Assembly: GCF_900111075.1 (NCBI RefSeq)
Contig: NZ_FOFZ01000002.1
Location: forward strand, 248,001-312,000
Origin: Flavobacterium frigoris
GTDB lineage: Bacteria; Bacteroidota; Bacteroidia; Flavobacteriales; Flavobacteriaceae
DNA length: 64,000 nucleotides
Direction of reading: 5' to 3'
A model generated the notes under the pieces. The model was not told the origin of the DNA, ran no database searches, and worked only from the letters and a program-made list of their open reading frames with translations. The translations under genes and the position numbers were made by a program. Shown here in pieces: positions 8,177 to 17,382 of the stretch. Every line of letters starts with the position of its first letter. The stretch's first letter is position 1.

Positions 8177-9583
8177 ATGAAAAAAATCATATTATTTACA
8201 TTATTATTAAGCGTCAGTATTTCTTGTACTGATGGTTTTGAAGAAATAAACACTAATAAAAATCAACCTACTACCTCACAATCTAAGCAGTTACTACCTA
8301 ACGTTATTTTTAACTTAGCAAACACTAACGTTACAAATTCATTCAACTTTGGTGACATTCTTGCTCAATATGGCGGTAACTACGAGTACAACGAACTAGA
8401 CGTTTACAACTGGGGCGCTGACAATCGTTTTTGGGGAATGTACAAATGGCTTAATGATATTTATGACATTAAAAAACAAGCAATCGCATTAAATGATAAG
8501 AACTACGAGGCTATAAGTCTTATTCTTGAAACGTATACTATGAGCATTATTACTGATTCTTATGGTTATGCGCCTTATCTTGAAGCATCAAAAGGAGAAG
8601 AAGGAATTTTGAAACCAAAATACGATTCGCAAGAAGCAATTTACACACAGCTGCTCTTAAATTTAGATCAGGCAAATGCTATCATTGATACCAAAACAAA
8701 GGTTGAAGGCGACTTATTATTTGGTGGAGACATGTTGAAATGGAAAAAATTTGCCAATTCACTTCATTTAAGACTTTTGATGCGCATTTCTAATAAAGTA
8801 AACGTGAGTACTAAACTAAACGAAATCATTTCTAAACCTGCTCAATATCCTGTATTTGCATCTAATGCTGATAATGCTACTTATTTTTATTCAGGAAGTT
8901 ATCCTAATATTTCTCCAATGAGTGATGGTATAAATAGATTGTATGGGTACAATATTGTTATTCCATCTACTAATTTGGTAAACACATTGTTTGCAAATAA
9001 TGACCCAAGACTTGAAGAGTGGATTGATCCAATTGTAGGAACTACAAATCATTTAGGACTTGAGCCAGGACTTACTTTAGACCAAATAGGTGAGCCAAAA
9101 AAATATTCAAGAAGAGCCGAAGATTATTTCTATACCAAAACAAAAATAACGGCAATATTCATGACGTATAGCGAGCTGAATTTCTTGTTAGCAGAAGCAA
9201 GCCAGCGCAATCTTATTACAACGGGATCTGCTCAAGCGTATTACAATACTGCGGTAGAAGCTTCTTTTAAACAATGGAATGTGCTTATTCCTACAGATTA
9301 CTTGACTACTACTGCTCCATATAACGCTACTACTGAAGTTTTATATACTCAAAAATGGTTAGCTTTATATCATACCGGAGTAGAATCATGGTTTGACTGG
9401 AAGAGAACTGGAAAACCTAGTTTTATTAAAGCGGGTCCTGGAGCAAAAAATAATGGCAAAGTTCCAAGACGCATTATGTATCCTAGCTTAGAACAGTCTG
9501 TAAATGCCGAAAACAATAGTGCCGCTTTACAAAAAATGGGTGGCGATGATATTAACGCAAAAGTATGGTGGGATAATTTTTAA
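8177..9583 (+). CDS. SusD/RagB-family nutrient-binding outer-membrane lipoprotein
   Basis: Surface lid protein of the SusCD transporter. The start is placed at the ATG at 8177 because it gives a proper lipoprotein signal (MKKIILFTLLLSVSIS, then Cys); an in-frame ATG at 8153 lies inside the preceding gene. The protein has 468 residues. The helical TPR-like SusD fold is suggested by the W-x-W and Y-rich segments and the typical C-terminus ending VWWDNF. It resembles the SusD-like_2 subfamily. It follows the SusC-like gene after 10 bases. Confidence 0.93.
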   Translation: MKKIILFTLLLSVSISCTDGFEEINTNKNQPTTSQSKQLLPNVIFNLANTNVTNSFNFGDILAQYGGNYEYNELDVYNWGADNRFWGMYKWLNDIYDIKKQAIALNDKNYEAISLILETYTMSIITDSYGYAPYLEASKGEEGILKPKYDSQEAIYTQLLLNLDQANAIIDTKTKVEGDLLFGGDMLKWKKFANSLHLRLLMRISNKVNVSTKLNEIISKPAQYPVFASNADNATYFYSGSYPNISPMSDGINRLYGYNIVIPSTNLVNTLFANNDPRLEEWIDPIVGTTNHLGLEPGLTLDQIGEPKKYSRRAEDYFYTKTKITAIFMTYSELNFLLAEASQRNLITTGSAQAYYNTAVEASFKQWNVLIPTDYLTTTAPYNATTEVLYTQKWLALYHTGVESWFDWKRTGKPSFIKAGPGAKNNGKVPRRIMYPSLEQSVNAENNSAALQKMGGDDINAKVWWDNF

Positions 9584-9600
9584 TTTTAAAAACAACAAAC

Positions 9601-10683
9601 ATGAAAAAAATATTTTTAATTTTGATTCTTTTTAGTGCTATTGTTACAAAAGCACAACAAGCTGAAAACATAATTATCATTACAACCGATGGTTTTAGAT
9701 GGCAAGAGGCCTTCAAGGGAATGGATGAAACATTGGCTAGAGATAAAAAGTTTAATCAAAATGACAGCAGCTATATCTATAAAAAATACTGGGCTGAAAA
9801 CATTAATGAACGCAGGGAAAAACTAATGCCTTTTATGTGGTCTGTATTAGCAAAAAAAGGACAAATTTATGGCAATAGAAGCCTTGGAAACAAGGTTAAT
9901 AATGCCAATCCATACTGGTTTAGCTATCCTGGGTACAACGAAATAATGACTGGTTATGCCGATACATTAATCAATTCTAATCACTATCCTGTAAATCCTA
10001 ATGTTACTATTTTAGAATATTTAAACAAGCAAGCAAAAATAAAAGGAAAAATAGCCGCTTTTGGCGCTTGGGATGCTTTTGATAATATTTTGAATGAAAA
10101 ACGAGCTGGTTTTCCTGTAATCTCAGCATTTGACAATGTAGGTGGTAAAAATCCCACAGAGAAACAAAAACTAATTAATGCCATGCTAGCCGATTCTTTT
10201 AAACCTTTCCACGAAGAAGAATGCCTAGATGTTTACACACATTATGGTGCATTGGAAGAATTAAAAACAACTAAACCACGTGTCCTCTATATTTCTTATG
10301 GAGAAACAGACGAATGGGCGCATGCTGGTTTTTACCGTTCCTATCTAGATGCGGCACATCAAGTGGATGCGTGGATAAGAGAAATTTGGAATTTTGTTCA
10401 AAATGACCCACAATACAAAGACAAAACGGCTTTAGTTTTCACTACTGATCATGGTCGTGGTGATAAAGTAAAAGCAGAATGGACGAGTCATGGTAATAAG
10501 TTTCAAGGATCTGATGAAATATGGTTTGCAGCTATGGGACCAAAAATTGAAGCTAAAGGAGAAATGAAAACAGAATCTCAATTGTACCAAAATCAATTTG
10601 CACAAACAATGGCAAAAATTATGGGATATACCTTTGAAGCGGAGCACCCAATTGCAAAAGAGATTATAGGAGTAGTGCAATAA
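9601..10683 (+). CDS. Secreted alkaline-phosphatase-superfamily phosphodiesterase/hydrolase
   Basis: A 360-residue protein with a signal peptide (about 1-19, ending KAQ). The superfamily metal site is visible: IIIITTDGFRWQE near the N-terminus (Asp and the nucleophilic Thr/Ser position), YGETDEWAH near residue 238, and FTTDHGRG near 283. Members hydrolyse phosphate, sulfate or phosphonate esters. Placed 17 bases after the SusD-like gene, it probably processes the same imported substrate, so an organophosphate or phosphodiester is a reasonable guess. The exact reaction cannot be told. Confidence 0.85.
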   Translation: MKKIFLILILFSAIVTKAQQAENIIIITTDGFRWQEAFKGMDETLARDKKFNQNDSSYIYKKYWAENINERREKLMPFMWSVLAKKGQIYGNRSLGNKVNNANPYWFSYPGYNEIMTGYADTLINSNHYPVNPNVTILEYLNKQAKIKGKIAAFGAWDAFDNILNEKRAGFPVISAFDNVGGKNPTEKQKLINAMLADSFKPFHEEECLDVYTHYGALEELKTTKPRVLYISYGETDEWAHAGFYRSYLDAAHQVDAWIREIWNFVQNDPQYKDKTALVFTTDHGRGDKVKAEWTSHGNKFQGSDEIWFAAMGPKIEAKGEMKTESQLYQNQFAQTMAKIMGYTFEAEHPIAKEIIGVVQ

Positions 10684-10700
10684 AAAAAACACTTATCAAA

Positions 10701-10735
10701 AAAAAGGGTTTGACTAATCAGTCAAACCCTTTTTT
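10701..10735. terminator. Bidirectional terminator between the SusCD operon and rlmN
   Basis: A 15-bp stem AAAAAGGGTTTGACT / AGTCAAACCCTTTTT with a 4-base loop, with A-run and T-run on both sides, between convergent genes. Confidence 0.9.
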
Positions 10736-10765
10736 ATTTCGATTCCCATCCTATATTTGATAAAA

Positions 10766-11809
10766 CTAAGCTTGTTTATTCGCTAGTTGTCCGCAGGCAG
10801 CGTCAATATCTTTTCCTCTACTTCTGCGCACTTTTACCACAATTCCGCTTGCTTCTAATGCTTTAATATAAGCATTTGTCGCTTCCTCTGAAGCTTGCTG
10901 AAATTCGCCGTCATCAATAGGGTTATACTCTATCAAGTTCACTTTACAAGGAACGTATTTACAAAATTTAACTAAGGCATCAATGGACTCTTTATTATCA
11001 TTAATATCCTTCCAAACCACATATTCATAGGAAATTTTGCTTTTGGTTTTTCTGTACCAATATTCCAATGATTCGCGTAAATCAGCCAAAGGGAAATTTT
11101 TACTGAAAGGCATAATTTTAGAACGGATCTCATCAATTGCAGAATGCAGTGACACGGCCAACTTGACTTTCACATCGTCATCTGCTAATTTTTTAATCAT
11201 TTTAGGCACTCCTGAGGTGGAAACCATAATTCGTTTTGGAGACATTCCTAAACCTTCTGATGAAGTAATCATTTCGATTGCTTTCATCATATTATTATAG
11301 TTCATGAGCGGTTCTCCCATTCCCATAAAAACAATATTTGACAAAGGGTGATTGTAATACAAACGACTCTCTTTATCTATCGCCAATACCTGATCGTAAA
11401 TCTCATCTGGCTCTAAATTTCTCATTCTTTTTAATCGTGCTGTAGCACAAAAATTACAATCTAAACTACAACCCACCTGGCTAGAAACACAGGCTGTTGT
11501 TCTGGTATTAGTAGGAATCAAAACAGACTCTACTACTAAACCATCATGCAAACGAACTGCATTTTTTATGGTTCCGTCGTCAGAACGTTGAATTGTATCC
11601 ACCTTAATGTGATTGATAACAAAGTTACTTTCTAACATGGCTCGTGTTTCCTTAGAAATATTAGTCATATCCTCAAAACTGTGAGCCCCCTTGCTCCACA
11701 ACCATTCGTATACTTGATTCCCGCGAAAAGCTTTGTCCCCATGGGTAACAAAAAATTCACGTAATAATTCTTTAGATACGGCTCGAATGTCTTTTTTCTC
11801 AATTTGCAT
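10766..11809 (-). CDS. rlmN: Dual-specificity RNA methyltransferase RlmN
   Basis: Radical-SAM enzyme that methylates C2 of A2503 in 23S rRNA and of A37 in some tRNAs. The 347-residue length is normal. It has an N-terminal accessory domain (FRGNQVYEWLW), and the radical-SAM cluster motif CSLDCNFCATA (Cys-x3-Cys-x2-Cys, about residues 113-123). The conserved GMGEPLMNY and a Cys near the C-terminus (DAACGQL, about 340) fit the methyl-carrying/resolving cysteines of the family. It is a single gene. Confidence 0.97.
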   Translation of the reverse strand: MQIEKKDIRAVSKELLREFFVTHGDKAFRGNQVYEWLWSKGAHSFEDMTNISKETRAMLESNFVINHIKVDTIQRSDDGTIKNAVRLHDGLVVESVLIPTNTRTTACVSSQVGCSLDCNFCATARLKRMRNLEPDEIYDQVLAIDKESRLYYNHPLSNIVFMGMGEPLMNYNNMMKAIEMITSSEGLGMSPKRIMVSTSGVPKMIKKLADDDVKVKLAVSLHSAIDEIRSKIMPFSKNFPLADLRESLEYWYRKTKSKISYEYVVWKDINDNKESIDALVKFCKYVPCKVNLIEYNPIDDGEFQQASEEATNAYIKALEASGIVVKVRRSRGKDIDAACGQLANKQA

Positions 11810-11890
11810 GCTGCAAATTTAATGACTATTTCTTGATTTGTTGTTTTGATAATTTAATAACTTTACACCAAATTGAAAAAACCAGTACAA

Positions 11891-12532
11891 ATGCACTTCA
11901 TTTCCCAAGACTTAGAAGATTATATTGAGCAACACTCTGAAAAAGAGCCTGAATTATTAGCCGCTTTAAATAAAGAAACCTACCAAAAAATTTTATTGCC
12001 TCGCATGTTAAGCGGGCATTTTCAGGGACGCGTTTTGAGCATGCTAGCTAAATTGATTCGCCCAGTGAATATTCTCGAAATCGGAACGTATACGGGCTAT
12101 TCTGCTTTGTGTTTGTGCGAGGGAATGCAAGAAAACGGCATACTACATACCATTGACATCAAAGAAGAACTAATTGATTTCCAAAGAAAGCATTTTGACA
12201 AGTCGCCTTGGGGAAAACAAATAGTTCAGCATCTAGGTGAAGCAGTGGACATTATACCTACATTGGATGTGAAATTTGATTTGGTTTTTATTGACGCTGA
12301 TAAGGAAAACTACATTAATTATTTCAATATCATTTTGCCAAAAATGAATAAAGGAGGGATTATCCTTTCGGACAATGTTTTATGGAGCGGAAAGGTTCTA
12401 GAACCAATTCATCCAAATGATCTGAGCACAAAAATACTGGTAGAATACAATGTATTATTAAAAAATGACCCAAGGGTTGAAACTGTTTTGTTGCCTATTC
12501 GTGATGGATTGACGGTAAGTCGAGTATTGTAA
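11891..12532 (+). CDS. SAM-dependent O-methyltransferase (class I, catechol-OMT-like)
   Basis: A 213-residue protein. It has the motif I LEIGTYTGYSALCL (about 64-77), the metal-binding FIDADKENY (about 134-142) and SDNVLWSGKV (about 166-175), as in cation-dependent O-methyltransferases of the caffeoyl-CoA OMT / YrrM type. I chose the ATG at 11891 (MHFISQDLEDY). A TTG six codons upstream (11873) is also possible. The small-molecule or tRNA substrate is not evident. It stands alone, divergent from rlmN. Confidence 0.9.
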   Translation: MHFISQDLEDYIEQHSEKEPELLAALNKETYQKILLPRMLSGHFQGRVLSMLAKLIRPVNILEIGTYTGYSALCLCEGMQENGILHTIDIKEELIDFQRKHFDKSPWGKQIVQHLGEAVDIIPTLDVKFDLVFIDADKENYINYFNIILPKMNKGGIILSDNVLWSGKVLEPIHPNDLSTKILVEYNVLLKNDPRVETVLLPIRDGLTVSRVL

Positions 12533-12542
12533 TTTTTATTTT

Positions 12543-12686
12543 TAGCCCAGATGGAAATAAAAATCCTTAGGGATAAAAATGAATTTTTTCTAAACAAAAA
12601 AGAGCGACCAACGGAAGCTCCTTTATTGTTATTGAAAAAACCATTTTCATCCCTAAGATTGAAATGAACAGCTGGAATTGCTCCTG
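12543..12686. repeat. Dispersed intergenic hairpin element, family A, copy 1
   Basis: It starts TAGCCCaGATGGAA and ends AGCTGGAATTGCTCCTG, matching the ends of the copies at 47707 and 51468. The inner stem CTTAGGGAT / ATCCCTAAG differs from the other copies but still pairs. This copy is longer because an extra 45-base middle segment is present. It fills the space between the O-methyltransferase and PAP2 genes. Confidence 0.7.
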
Positions 12687-12690
12687 AAAA

Positions 12691-13254
12691 TTAAAGCGGA
12701 AAATATCTTTTTTGGACTACTTGATATATTTTAAAGACTGAATACCCTGAAAATATCCCGAATAAATATCCACAAATAATATCTATCGGATAATGCAAGC
12801 CTAGGTAAATCCTACTATAAGCGAAGACTAGTGGCCATAAAAACAGTAAGTAGCCATATTTGTAATGACGGTATATAACACTATAAATAAATGTGGCAAC
12901 TGCCATACTATTTGCAGCGTGACCTGAGAAAAAACTAAAGGAAGTACGACTTTGAACTACTCGTATTATGGCATTAATTTCAGGGTTACTGCAGGGACGC
13001 AGTCTTTGAAATCCATTTTTAAACAAGTTAGTTACTTGGTCCGTGAATGCAATTAAAACGGCGATAGCTAAAATAAAATAGAGCGTTTGTTTTGCTCCTA
13101 ATTTATTATAAATAAAGTATAAAAGCACGAGAAAAAAAGGAGTCCAATAGAGTTGTTGGGTAATTATTAGCCATAAACCATCATACCTTTCTGAACCTAA
13201 ACTATTCAAGTAGATGAGTAATTCAGTATCCAGAGACAGAATTTTATCGAGCAT
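12691..13254 (-). CDS. PAP2-family membrane phosphatase
   Basis: A 187-residue, mostly hydrophobic protein with five or six membrane helices. The three phosphatase motifs are visible: K-x6-RP (NGFQRLRP, about 85), FSGH (SFFSGHAAN, about 112; Phe replaces the usual Pro/Ser) and SRIYLGLHYPID (about 145). It probably dephosphorylates a lipid pyrophosphate such as undecaprenyl diphosphate, or a phosphatidyl lipid. The start codon overlaps the stop of the tat gene by one base (TAATG), so the two are co-translated. Confidence 0.92.
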   Translation of the reverse strand: MLDKILSLDTELLIYLNSLGSERYDGLWLIITQQLYWTPFFLVLLYFIYNKLGAKQTLYFILAIAVLIAFTDQVTNLFKNGFQRLRPCSNPEINAIIRVVQSRTSFSFFSGHAANSMAVATFIYSVIYRHYKYGYLLFLWPLVFAYSRIYLGLHYPIDIICGYLFGIFSGYSVFKIYQVVQKRYFPL

Positions 13255-13580
13255 TATTTACTGCGTTTTACAGGTCCAGTAATCTCTTCTATATCTTCCT
13301 TAACTTTAGTAGCCTGAGTAATGGAATCACCCATAAGGTCATTCTTAACTTTATCAATCTGGGTATTAAAGTTACCCGTCATATCTGACAAGGATTTTGC
13401 ATCAAGACCATTAGCCTCAACCCCTTTTTGAATTTCACTTTTTATGTCGTTAGTCGCATGTTTTAATTGCGCCATAGCCTTACCCATAGTTCGAGCCATT
13501 TCTGGTACTTTATCTGAACCAAAAAGCATTAGCACAATAAACAGTATAAAAACTAACTCTCCTCCTCCTATACCAAACAT
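13254..13580 (-). CDS. tatA: Twin-arginine translocase subunit TatA/TatE family
   Basis: A 108-residue protein with a single N-terminal membrane helix (about 5-20, GGELVFILFIVLMLFG), an amphipathic helix (KVPEMARTMGKAMAQL) and a charged tail. This is the TatA/B layout. The start is taken at the ATG at 13580 (MFGIGGGE), because a promoter-like TATCTTTG lies at 13602-13609, so a start further upstream would fall in the promoter. TatA and TatB cannot be separated with confidence. It is co-transcribed with the PAP2 phosphatase. Confidence 0.9.
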   Translation of the reverse strand: MFGIGGGELVFILFIVLMLFGSDKVPEMARTMGKAMAQLKHATNDIKSEIQKGVEANGLDAKSLSDMTGNFNTQIDKVKNDLMGDSITQATKVKEDIEEITGPVKRSK

Positions 13581-13601
13581 AACTATTAATTTTAATTGCT
13601 G

Positions 13602-13609
13602 CAAAGATA
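13602..13609 (-). promoter_or_regulatory. Putative -7 element for tatA-PAP2
   Basis: TATCTTTG on the minus strand, 21 bases upstream of the chosen tatA ATG. It decides the start codon. Confidence 0.55.
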
Positions 13610-13644
13610 CCAAATTTAGAATCCCTGACTTTTAAATTTTTCAT

Positions 13645-13677
13645 AAAAAAAAGACTCAAAATTGAGTCTTTTTTTTT
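13645..13677. terminator. Terminator after the M1 peptidase gene
   Basis: Stem AAAAGACTCAA / TTGAGTCTTTT with flanking A and T runs, 12 bases beyond the minus-strand peptidase stop codon. Confidence 0.85.
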
Positions 13678-13688
13678 AAGCTTATTAC

Positions 13689-15929
13689 TTAGTCAAATTT
13701 ACTTTTTACTTCTCCTTTTGGCCAAGTATTATTAGTCACATCAATATCTGCTGTTTCTAATTTAGGATCAATTTGAATTTTTTTGATTGCTTTCTCAGTA
13801 GCATACACCTTTTTAGCACTCTCGTTATTCTTTCTCCAAATTTGAGCTGGATATTTGAAGTTTTCAATTGTACCATCCTCATATGTGATTTCAACTAGTA
13901 TAGGCATAATCATTCCGCCTGGTTTATTGAACTCTACTTCATAAAAGTATTTTGGAGATTTAAGACTTCCTTTTTCTTCAGCTGTAAGTGTACTTACATA
14001 ATCCGAAAGCAATTTTACATCCTCAATTTTAAGCGCTTTCTTTTGATTTGGTTTTAACTCTGCATTGTTCTCTGCAACTAAATAAACAAATGGTCCTTTA
14101 TCCAAACCAAAACGACCTTTTCTTACCTTGGCGTCTTTTAATTCTTTTGTAGCCGTTTCAGAAACATAATATTGTTTTACTTCTTTAATACCAATATCTA
14201 CAAAGTCAGTGGAGTAAAACCACCCTCTAAAGAACCAGTCCAGATCAACAGCAGAAGCGTCTTCCATTGTTCTAAAGAAGTCTTCTGGAGTAGGATGCTT
14301 GAATTTCCAACGGTTTGCATATACTTTAAAAGCATAATCAAACAATTCTCTACCCATTATCGTTTCTCTTAGAATATTCAATCCTGTCGCAGGTTTTCCG
14401 TATGCATTGTTTCCAAACTGTATGATAGTTTCTGAATTTGACATTATAGGTTCCAAGAAATTTTGATCCCCACTCATATACGGTACAATATTTTTTGCAG
14501 GACCACGTCTTGAAGGAAAGTTAGTTCCTAATTCCTGCTCTGCCATGAACTCCATAAAAGAGTTTAATCCTTCATCCATCCATGTCCATTGACGCTCGTC
14601 TGAATTCACAATCATTGGAAAAAAGTTGTGCCCTACTTCGTGAATCACAACACCCATCATCCCATTTTTAATTTGCTCGCTTGTCACTCCATTTTCATCA
14701 GGACGACCAAAATTCCAACAAATCATTGGGTATTCCATTCCTTGATCTTCTGCAGAAACTGAAACTGCTTTCGGATAAGGGTAATCAAAAGTATGTGAAG
14801 AATAGCTTTTTAATGTGTGCGCTACTGTTACTGTTGACGTTTCTCCCCAAAGCGGATTTGCTTCTTTAGGATAAATTGAAACAGCCATCGTAGTTGAATT
14901 ACTTAATTGTACAGCCATTGCATCAAGAATAAATTTTCTTGAAGTTGCTATACCAAAATCTCTAACGTTTTTAGCGCTGAACTTCCATGTTTTTTTCTTG
15001 TCAGAAAACCCTTTTTCAGCTGCTTCAGCTTCCGCCTGCGTAACAATTACTACAGGTTTATCGAATGTTTTTTGAGCTAACTCATATCTTTTTACTTGAG
15101 CCGGTGTAAACACTTCGCTTCTGTTCATCAATTCTCCTGTTGCCTCCATAACGTGATCTGCAGGAACAGTTATGTTAACGTCAAAATTTCCAAAAGGCAC
15201 AGCGAATTCACCACTTCCCCAGAATTGCATATTTTGCCAACCCTCAACATCATTGTAAACTGCCATTCTAGGATAGAATTGTGCAATTACATAAATCTTG
15301 TTTCCTTCTTTTTCGAATAGTTCATATCCAGAACGACCCCCTTCTTTTTGGTAATCATTGATATTATACCACCATTTAACTGAAAATGAAATTGAAGTAC
15401 CCGGTTTCAATGGAGAAGCCAAATCTATCCTCATCATCGTATGATTGATAGTATAAGTCATTAGAGCTCCTTTGACATCTTTAACGTACTCAATATTAAA
15501 CCCACGATCTAAATCTTTCTTTAAAAATTTATCAGCAAAACCAGAAGCTGGAAAAGTTTGTGTAATTCTCTCGCTTTCAGCTAGAGGAGATTCAGAATCT
15601 TTAGCCGCTTGATTTTGATCCAATTGAACCCATAAATAATCTAGATTATCTGGCGAATTGTTATAATAAGTAACCGTTTCAGAACCACTTAATTTAGCGT
15701 TTTTATCATCTAACTCAATGTCTATTTTATAATCTGCTTGTTGTTGGTAATAAGCTGGACCGGGAGCACCTGCAGCATTACGAAACATATTAGGCGTGGC
15801 TAATAAATCGTACATCTGACTGAACTTATTTGTATCGTACTTACCTGATTGCTTTGGAGTTACCGTTGTTGCTTTTTCTTGAGCAAATAACATTGCCGGA
15901 AGAATAAAAAATAATGTGATTTTTTTCAT
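13689..15929 (-). CDS. M1-family zinc metallopeptidase (aminopeptidase N-like), secreted
   Basis: A 746-residue protein with a signal peptide (about 1-16, ending LFAQ). The gluzincin site HEVGH (430-434) is followed after 18 residues by the third ligand, Glu453 (TWMDEGLNSF), the HExxH-x18-E pattern of family M1. The upstream N-terminal domain is rich in beta strands. The usual M1 GxMEN motif is seen as DQGMEYPM. It probably acts in the periplasm on peptides. It lies 64 bases after a DUF6702-like gene, a pairing I recall from other flavobacteria. Confidence 0.94.
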   Translation of the reverse strand: MKKITLFFILPAMLFAQEKATTVTPKQSGKYDTNKFSQMYDLLATPNMFRNAAGAPGPAYYQQQADYKIDIELDDKNAKLSGSETVTYYNNSPDNLDYLWVQLDQNQAAKDSESPLAESERITQTFPASGFADKFLKKDLDRGFNIEYVKDVKGALMTYTINHTMMRIDLASPLKPGTSISFSVKWWYNINDYQKEGGRSGYELFEKEGNKIYVIAQFYPRMAVYNDVEGWQNMQFWGSGEFAVPFGNFDVNITVPADHVMEATGELMNRSEVFTPAQVKRYELAQKTFDKPVVIVTQAEAEAAEKGFSDKKKTWKFSAKNVRDFGIATSRKFILDAMAVQLSNSTTMAVSIYPKEANPLWGETSTVTVAHTLKSYSSHTFDYPYPKAVSVSAEDQGMEYPMICWNFGRPDENGVTSEQIKNGMMGVVIHEVGHNFFPMIVNSDERQWTWMDEGLNSFMEFMAEQELGTNFPSRRGPAKNIVPYMSGDQNFLEPIMSNSETIIQFGNNAYGKPATGLNILRETIMGRELFDYAFKVYANRWKFKHPTPEDFFRTMEDASAVDLDWFFRGWFYSTDFVDIGIKEVKQYYVSETATKELKDAKVRKGRFGLDKGPFVYLVAENNAELKPNQKKALKIEDVKLLSDYVSTLTAEEKGSLKSPKYFYEVEFNKPGGMIMPILVEITYEDGTIENFKYPAQIWRKNNESAKKVYATEKAIKKIQIDPKLETADIDVTNNTWPKGEVKSKFD

Positions 15930-15993
15930 GGATAGAATTCGAATTATTTAAGTGCGTGAAAATACTGTTTTTTACCAAATAACGGTTATTTAA

Positions 15994-16497
15994 TCAGAAT
16001 TTTAACATTCGTTTAGTTGAAGAAGCGGTGAAAAGAAAACTCTGTTTCGTCCCTAAAACAGTGAAGTGAGCAATGTTTTGCTGCTCTGAATCCCAATCAA
16101 CTAAAATAGCGTTATACACTTCTAGTGATTTTAATTTAGGAATGTCTTTTATACTTGAATAGCAAATAAGAACATCCCCTTCTAATTCTTTACTTAAGAA
16201 ATTAACAGGCCTAGATTGCCCGTTGACTTTTACTGTAAAGTATTCAGATAAATACTTTTTGAGCAAAACCAGATCTTCAGGAGATTCTTTGTCTGTACCG
16301 ATATAAAGCTTCTTCTTGTACTTTTTTTCCAGGGCTTTATTCAAGTCATCTACAAAAATTCTGGAGGTAATTTGTAACATTTCCTTTTCAGGCGCATAAT
16401 TAATTTGATACACCGCTACATAAAATTTATGAAATCCAAAAGAAGTTAAGCTCAGGAAGAAGATTCCGAAAAAGAGATATAATATTGTTTTTTTCAT
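15994..16497 (-). CDS. Exported protein of the DUF6702-like type
   Basis: A 167-residue protein with an N-terminal signal peptide or anchor (about 1-21). The mature part begins HKFYVAVYQINYAPEKEMLQITSRIF, a pattern found in the small DUF6702 proteins that precede M1 peptidases in flavobacteria. No catalytic motif is seen. It is co-directional with the downstream peptidase gene and probably in the same transcript. Function unknown. Confidence 0.7.
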   Translation of the reverse strand: MKKTILYLFFGIFFLSLTSFGFHKFYVAVYQINYAPEKEMLQITSRIFVDDLNKALEKKYKKKLYIGTDKESPEDLVLLKKYLSEYFTVKVNGQSRPVNFLSKELEGDVLICYSSIKDIPKLKSLEVYNAILVDWDSEQQNIAHFTVLGTKQSFLFTASSTKRMLKF

Positions 16498-16632
16498 TTT
16501 ACAAAAATAGCAATTCTTTTGTACCCCTAGTTTACTGTAGCAAGAAAATCAATAAGTTGAAATGAATTCCCCTTACTAAAAGCAAAATCTGATTTGGAAG
16601 TACACATAAAAAAGTATATCCTCTACATTTAC

Positions 16633-17382
16633 CTAAAAAGTGGTGATTTTTTTATATTCTTTATTTTTTGTGATTAGAAAATCCATAAGTTGAAATTCTT
16701 CACTGGGTTGCATTAACATTCTTGATTTAGGGTCGTTCTCACAAAAAACAAGAAAGAGTTTAATCTCATCATCTTTTAAATTCAACGTATTAGCAAAAAA
16801 AGAATAATTAACTTTTTTCAAAACAAGCTCTGAGAAGCTTGTATCTTTGTAAAAGTCGATTTTTTCAGGATTGTTTCTTCGCAGTATTTTTACAACATCT
16901 TTGTATATTCTAACAAAGTCCGTCCCGTACTCAATACTTCCATCTCGCGGCATCGCTGTATTTTTTAGCGCAGACTTCTCATCACCAAAATACATCAAAT
17001 CGACATATTTTTGAGAGCCTCCATTAACTGGATTAAGTTCTTTTTTGGCTGCGATTAACACTTCCTTCAATTCATTTGTAAACACTTCAAGTGTTACAAC
17101 AAATTGAGGGGTAATGAAATCTTTTTCAGAAAGCACAATTTTTTTTGATTTAAATGTCAAACTCGAAAAAACCAGTGTGTCATTCACTTTAGCCATAACA
17201 GTAAAAAAACCGTATTGATTGACAACGGCACCCGTTTTTGAATTAGCATCAAAAACAATTACATTTTCGACTGGCGCCAAATCATTTCTAACCTGACCTT
17301 TCAATGTTTTTCTAGATTCATTCTGCCCAAAGCAAAACTGGCAAAACAAAGAGAATAATAAGATTCCAATTTTAGTTTTCAT
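16633..17382 (-). CDS. Carboxypeptidase-regulatory-like domain protein, third of three tandem paralogues
   Basis: A 249-residue exported protein (signal about 1-19, ending CFGQ). An N-terminal Greek-key domain (about 25-100, LKGQVRNDLAPVENVIVFD) of the CarboxypepD_reg-like type carries no downstream TonB barrel. The C-terminal half differs from its two neighbours: it lacks their A-E-R-K-Y signature. The start overlaps the preceding paralogue by 11 bases. Function unknown; the family is common in flavobacterial envelopes. Confidence 0.75.
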   Translation of the reverse strand: MKTKIGILLFSLFCQFCFGQNESRKTLKGQVRNDLAPVENVIVFDANSKTGAVVNQYGFFTVMAKVNDTLVFSSLTFKSKKIVLSEKDFITPQFVVTLEVFTNELKEVLIAAKKELNPVNGGSQKYVDLMYFGDEKSALKNTAMPRDGSIEYGTDFVRIYKDVVKILRRNNPEKIDFYKDTSFSELVLKKVNYSFFANTLNLKDDEIKLFLVFCENDPKSRMLMQPSEEFQLMDFLITKNKEYKKITTF

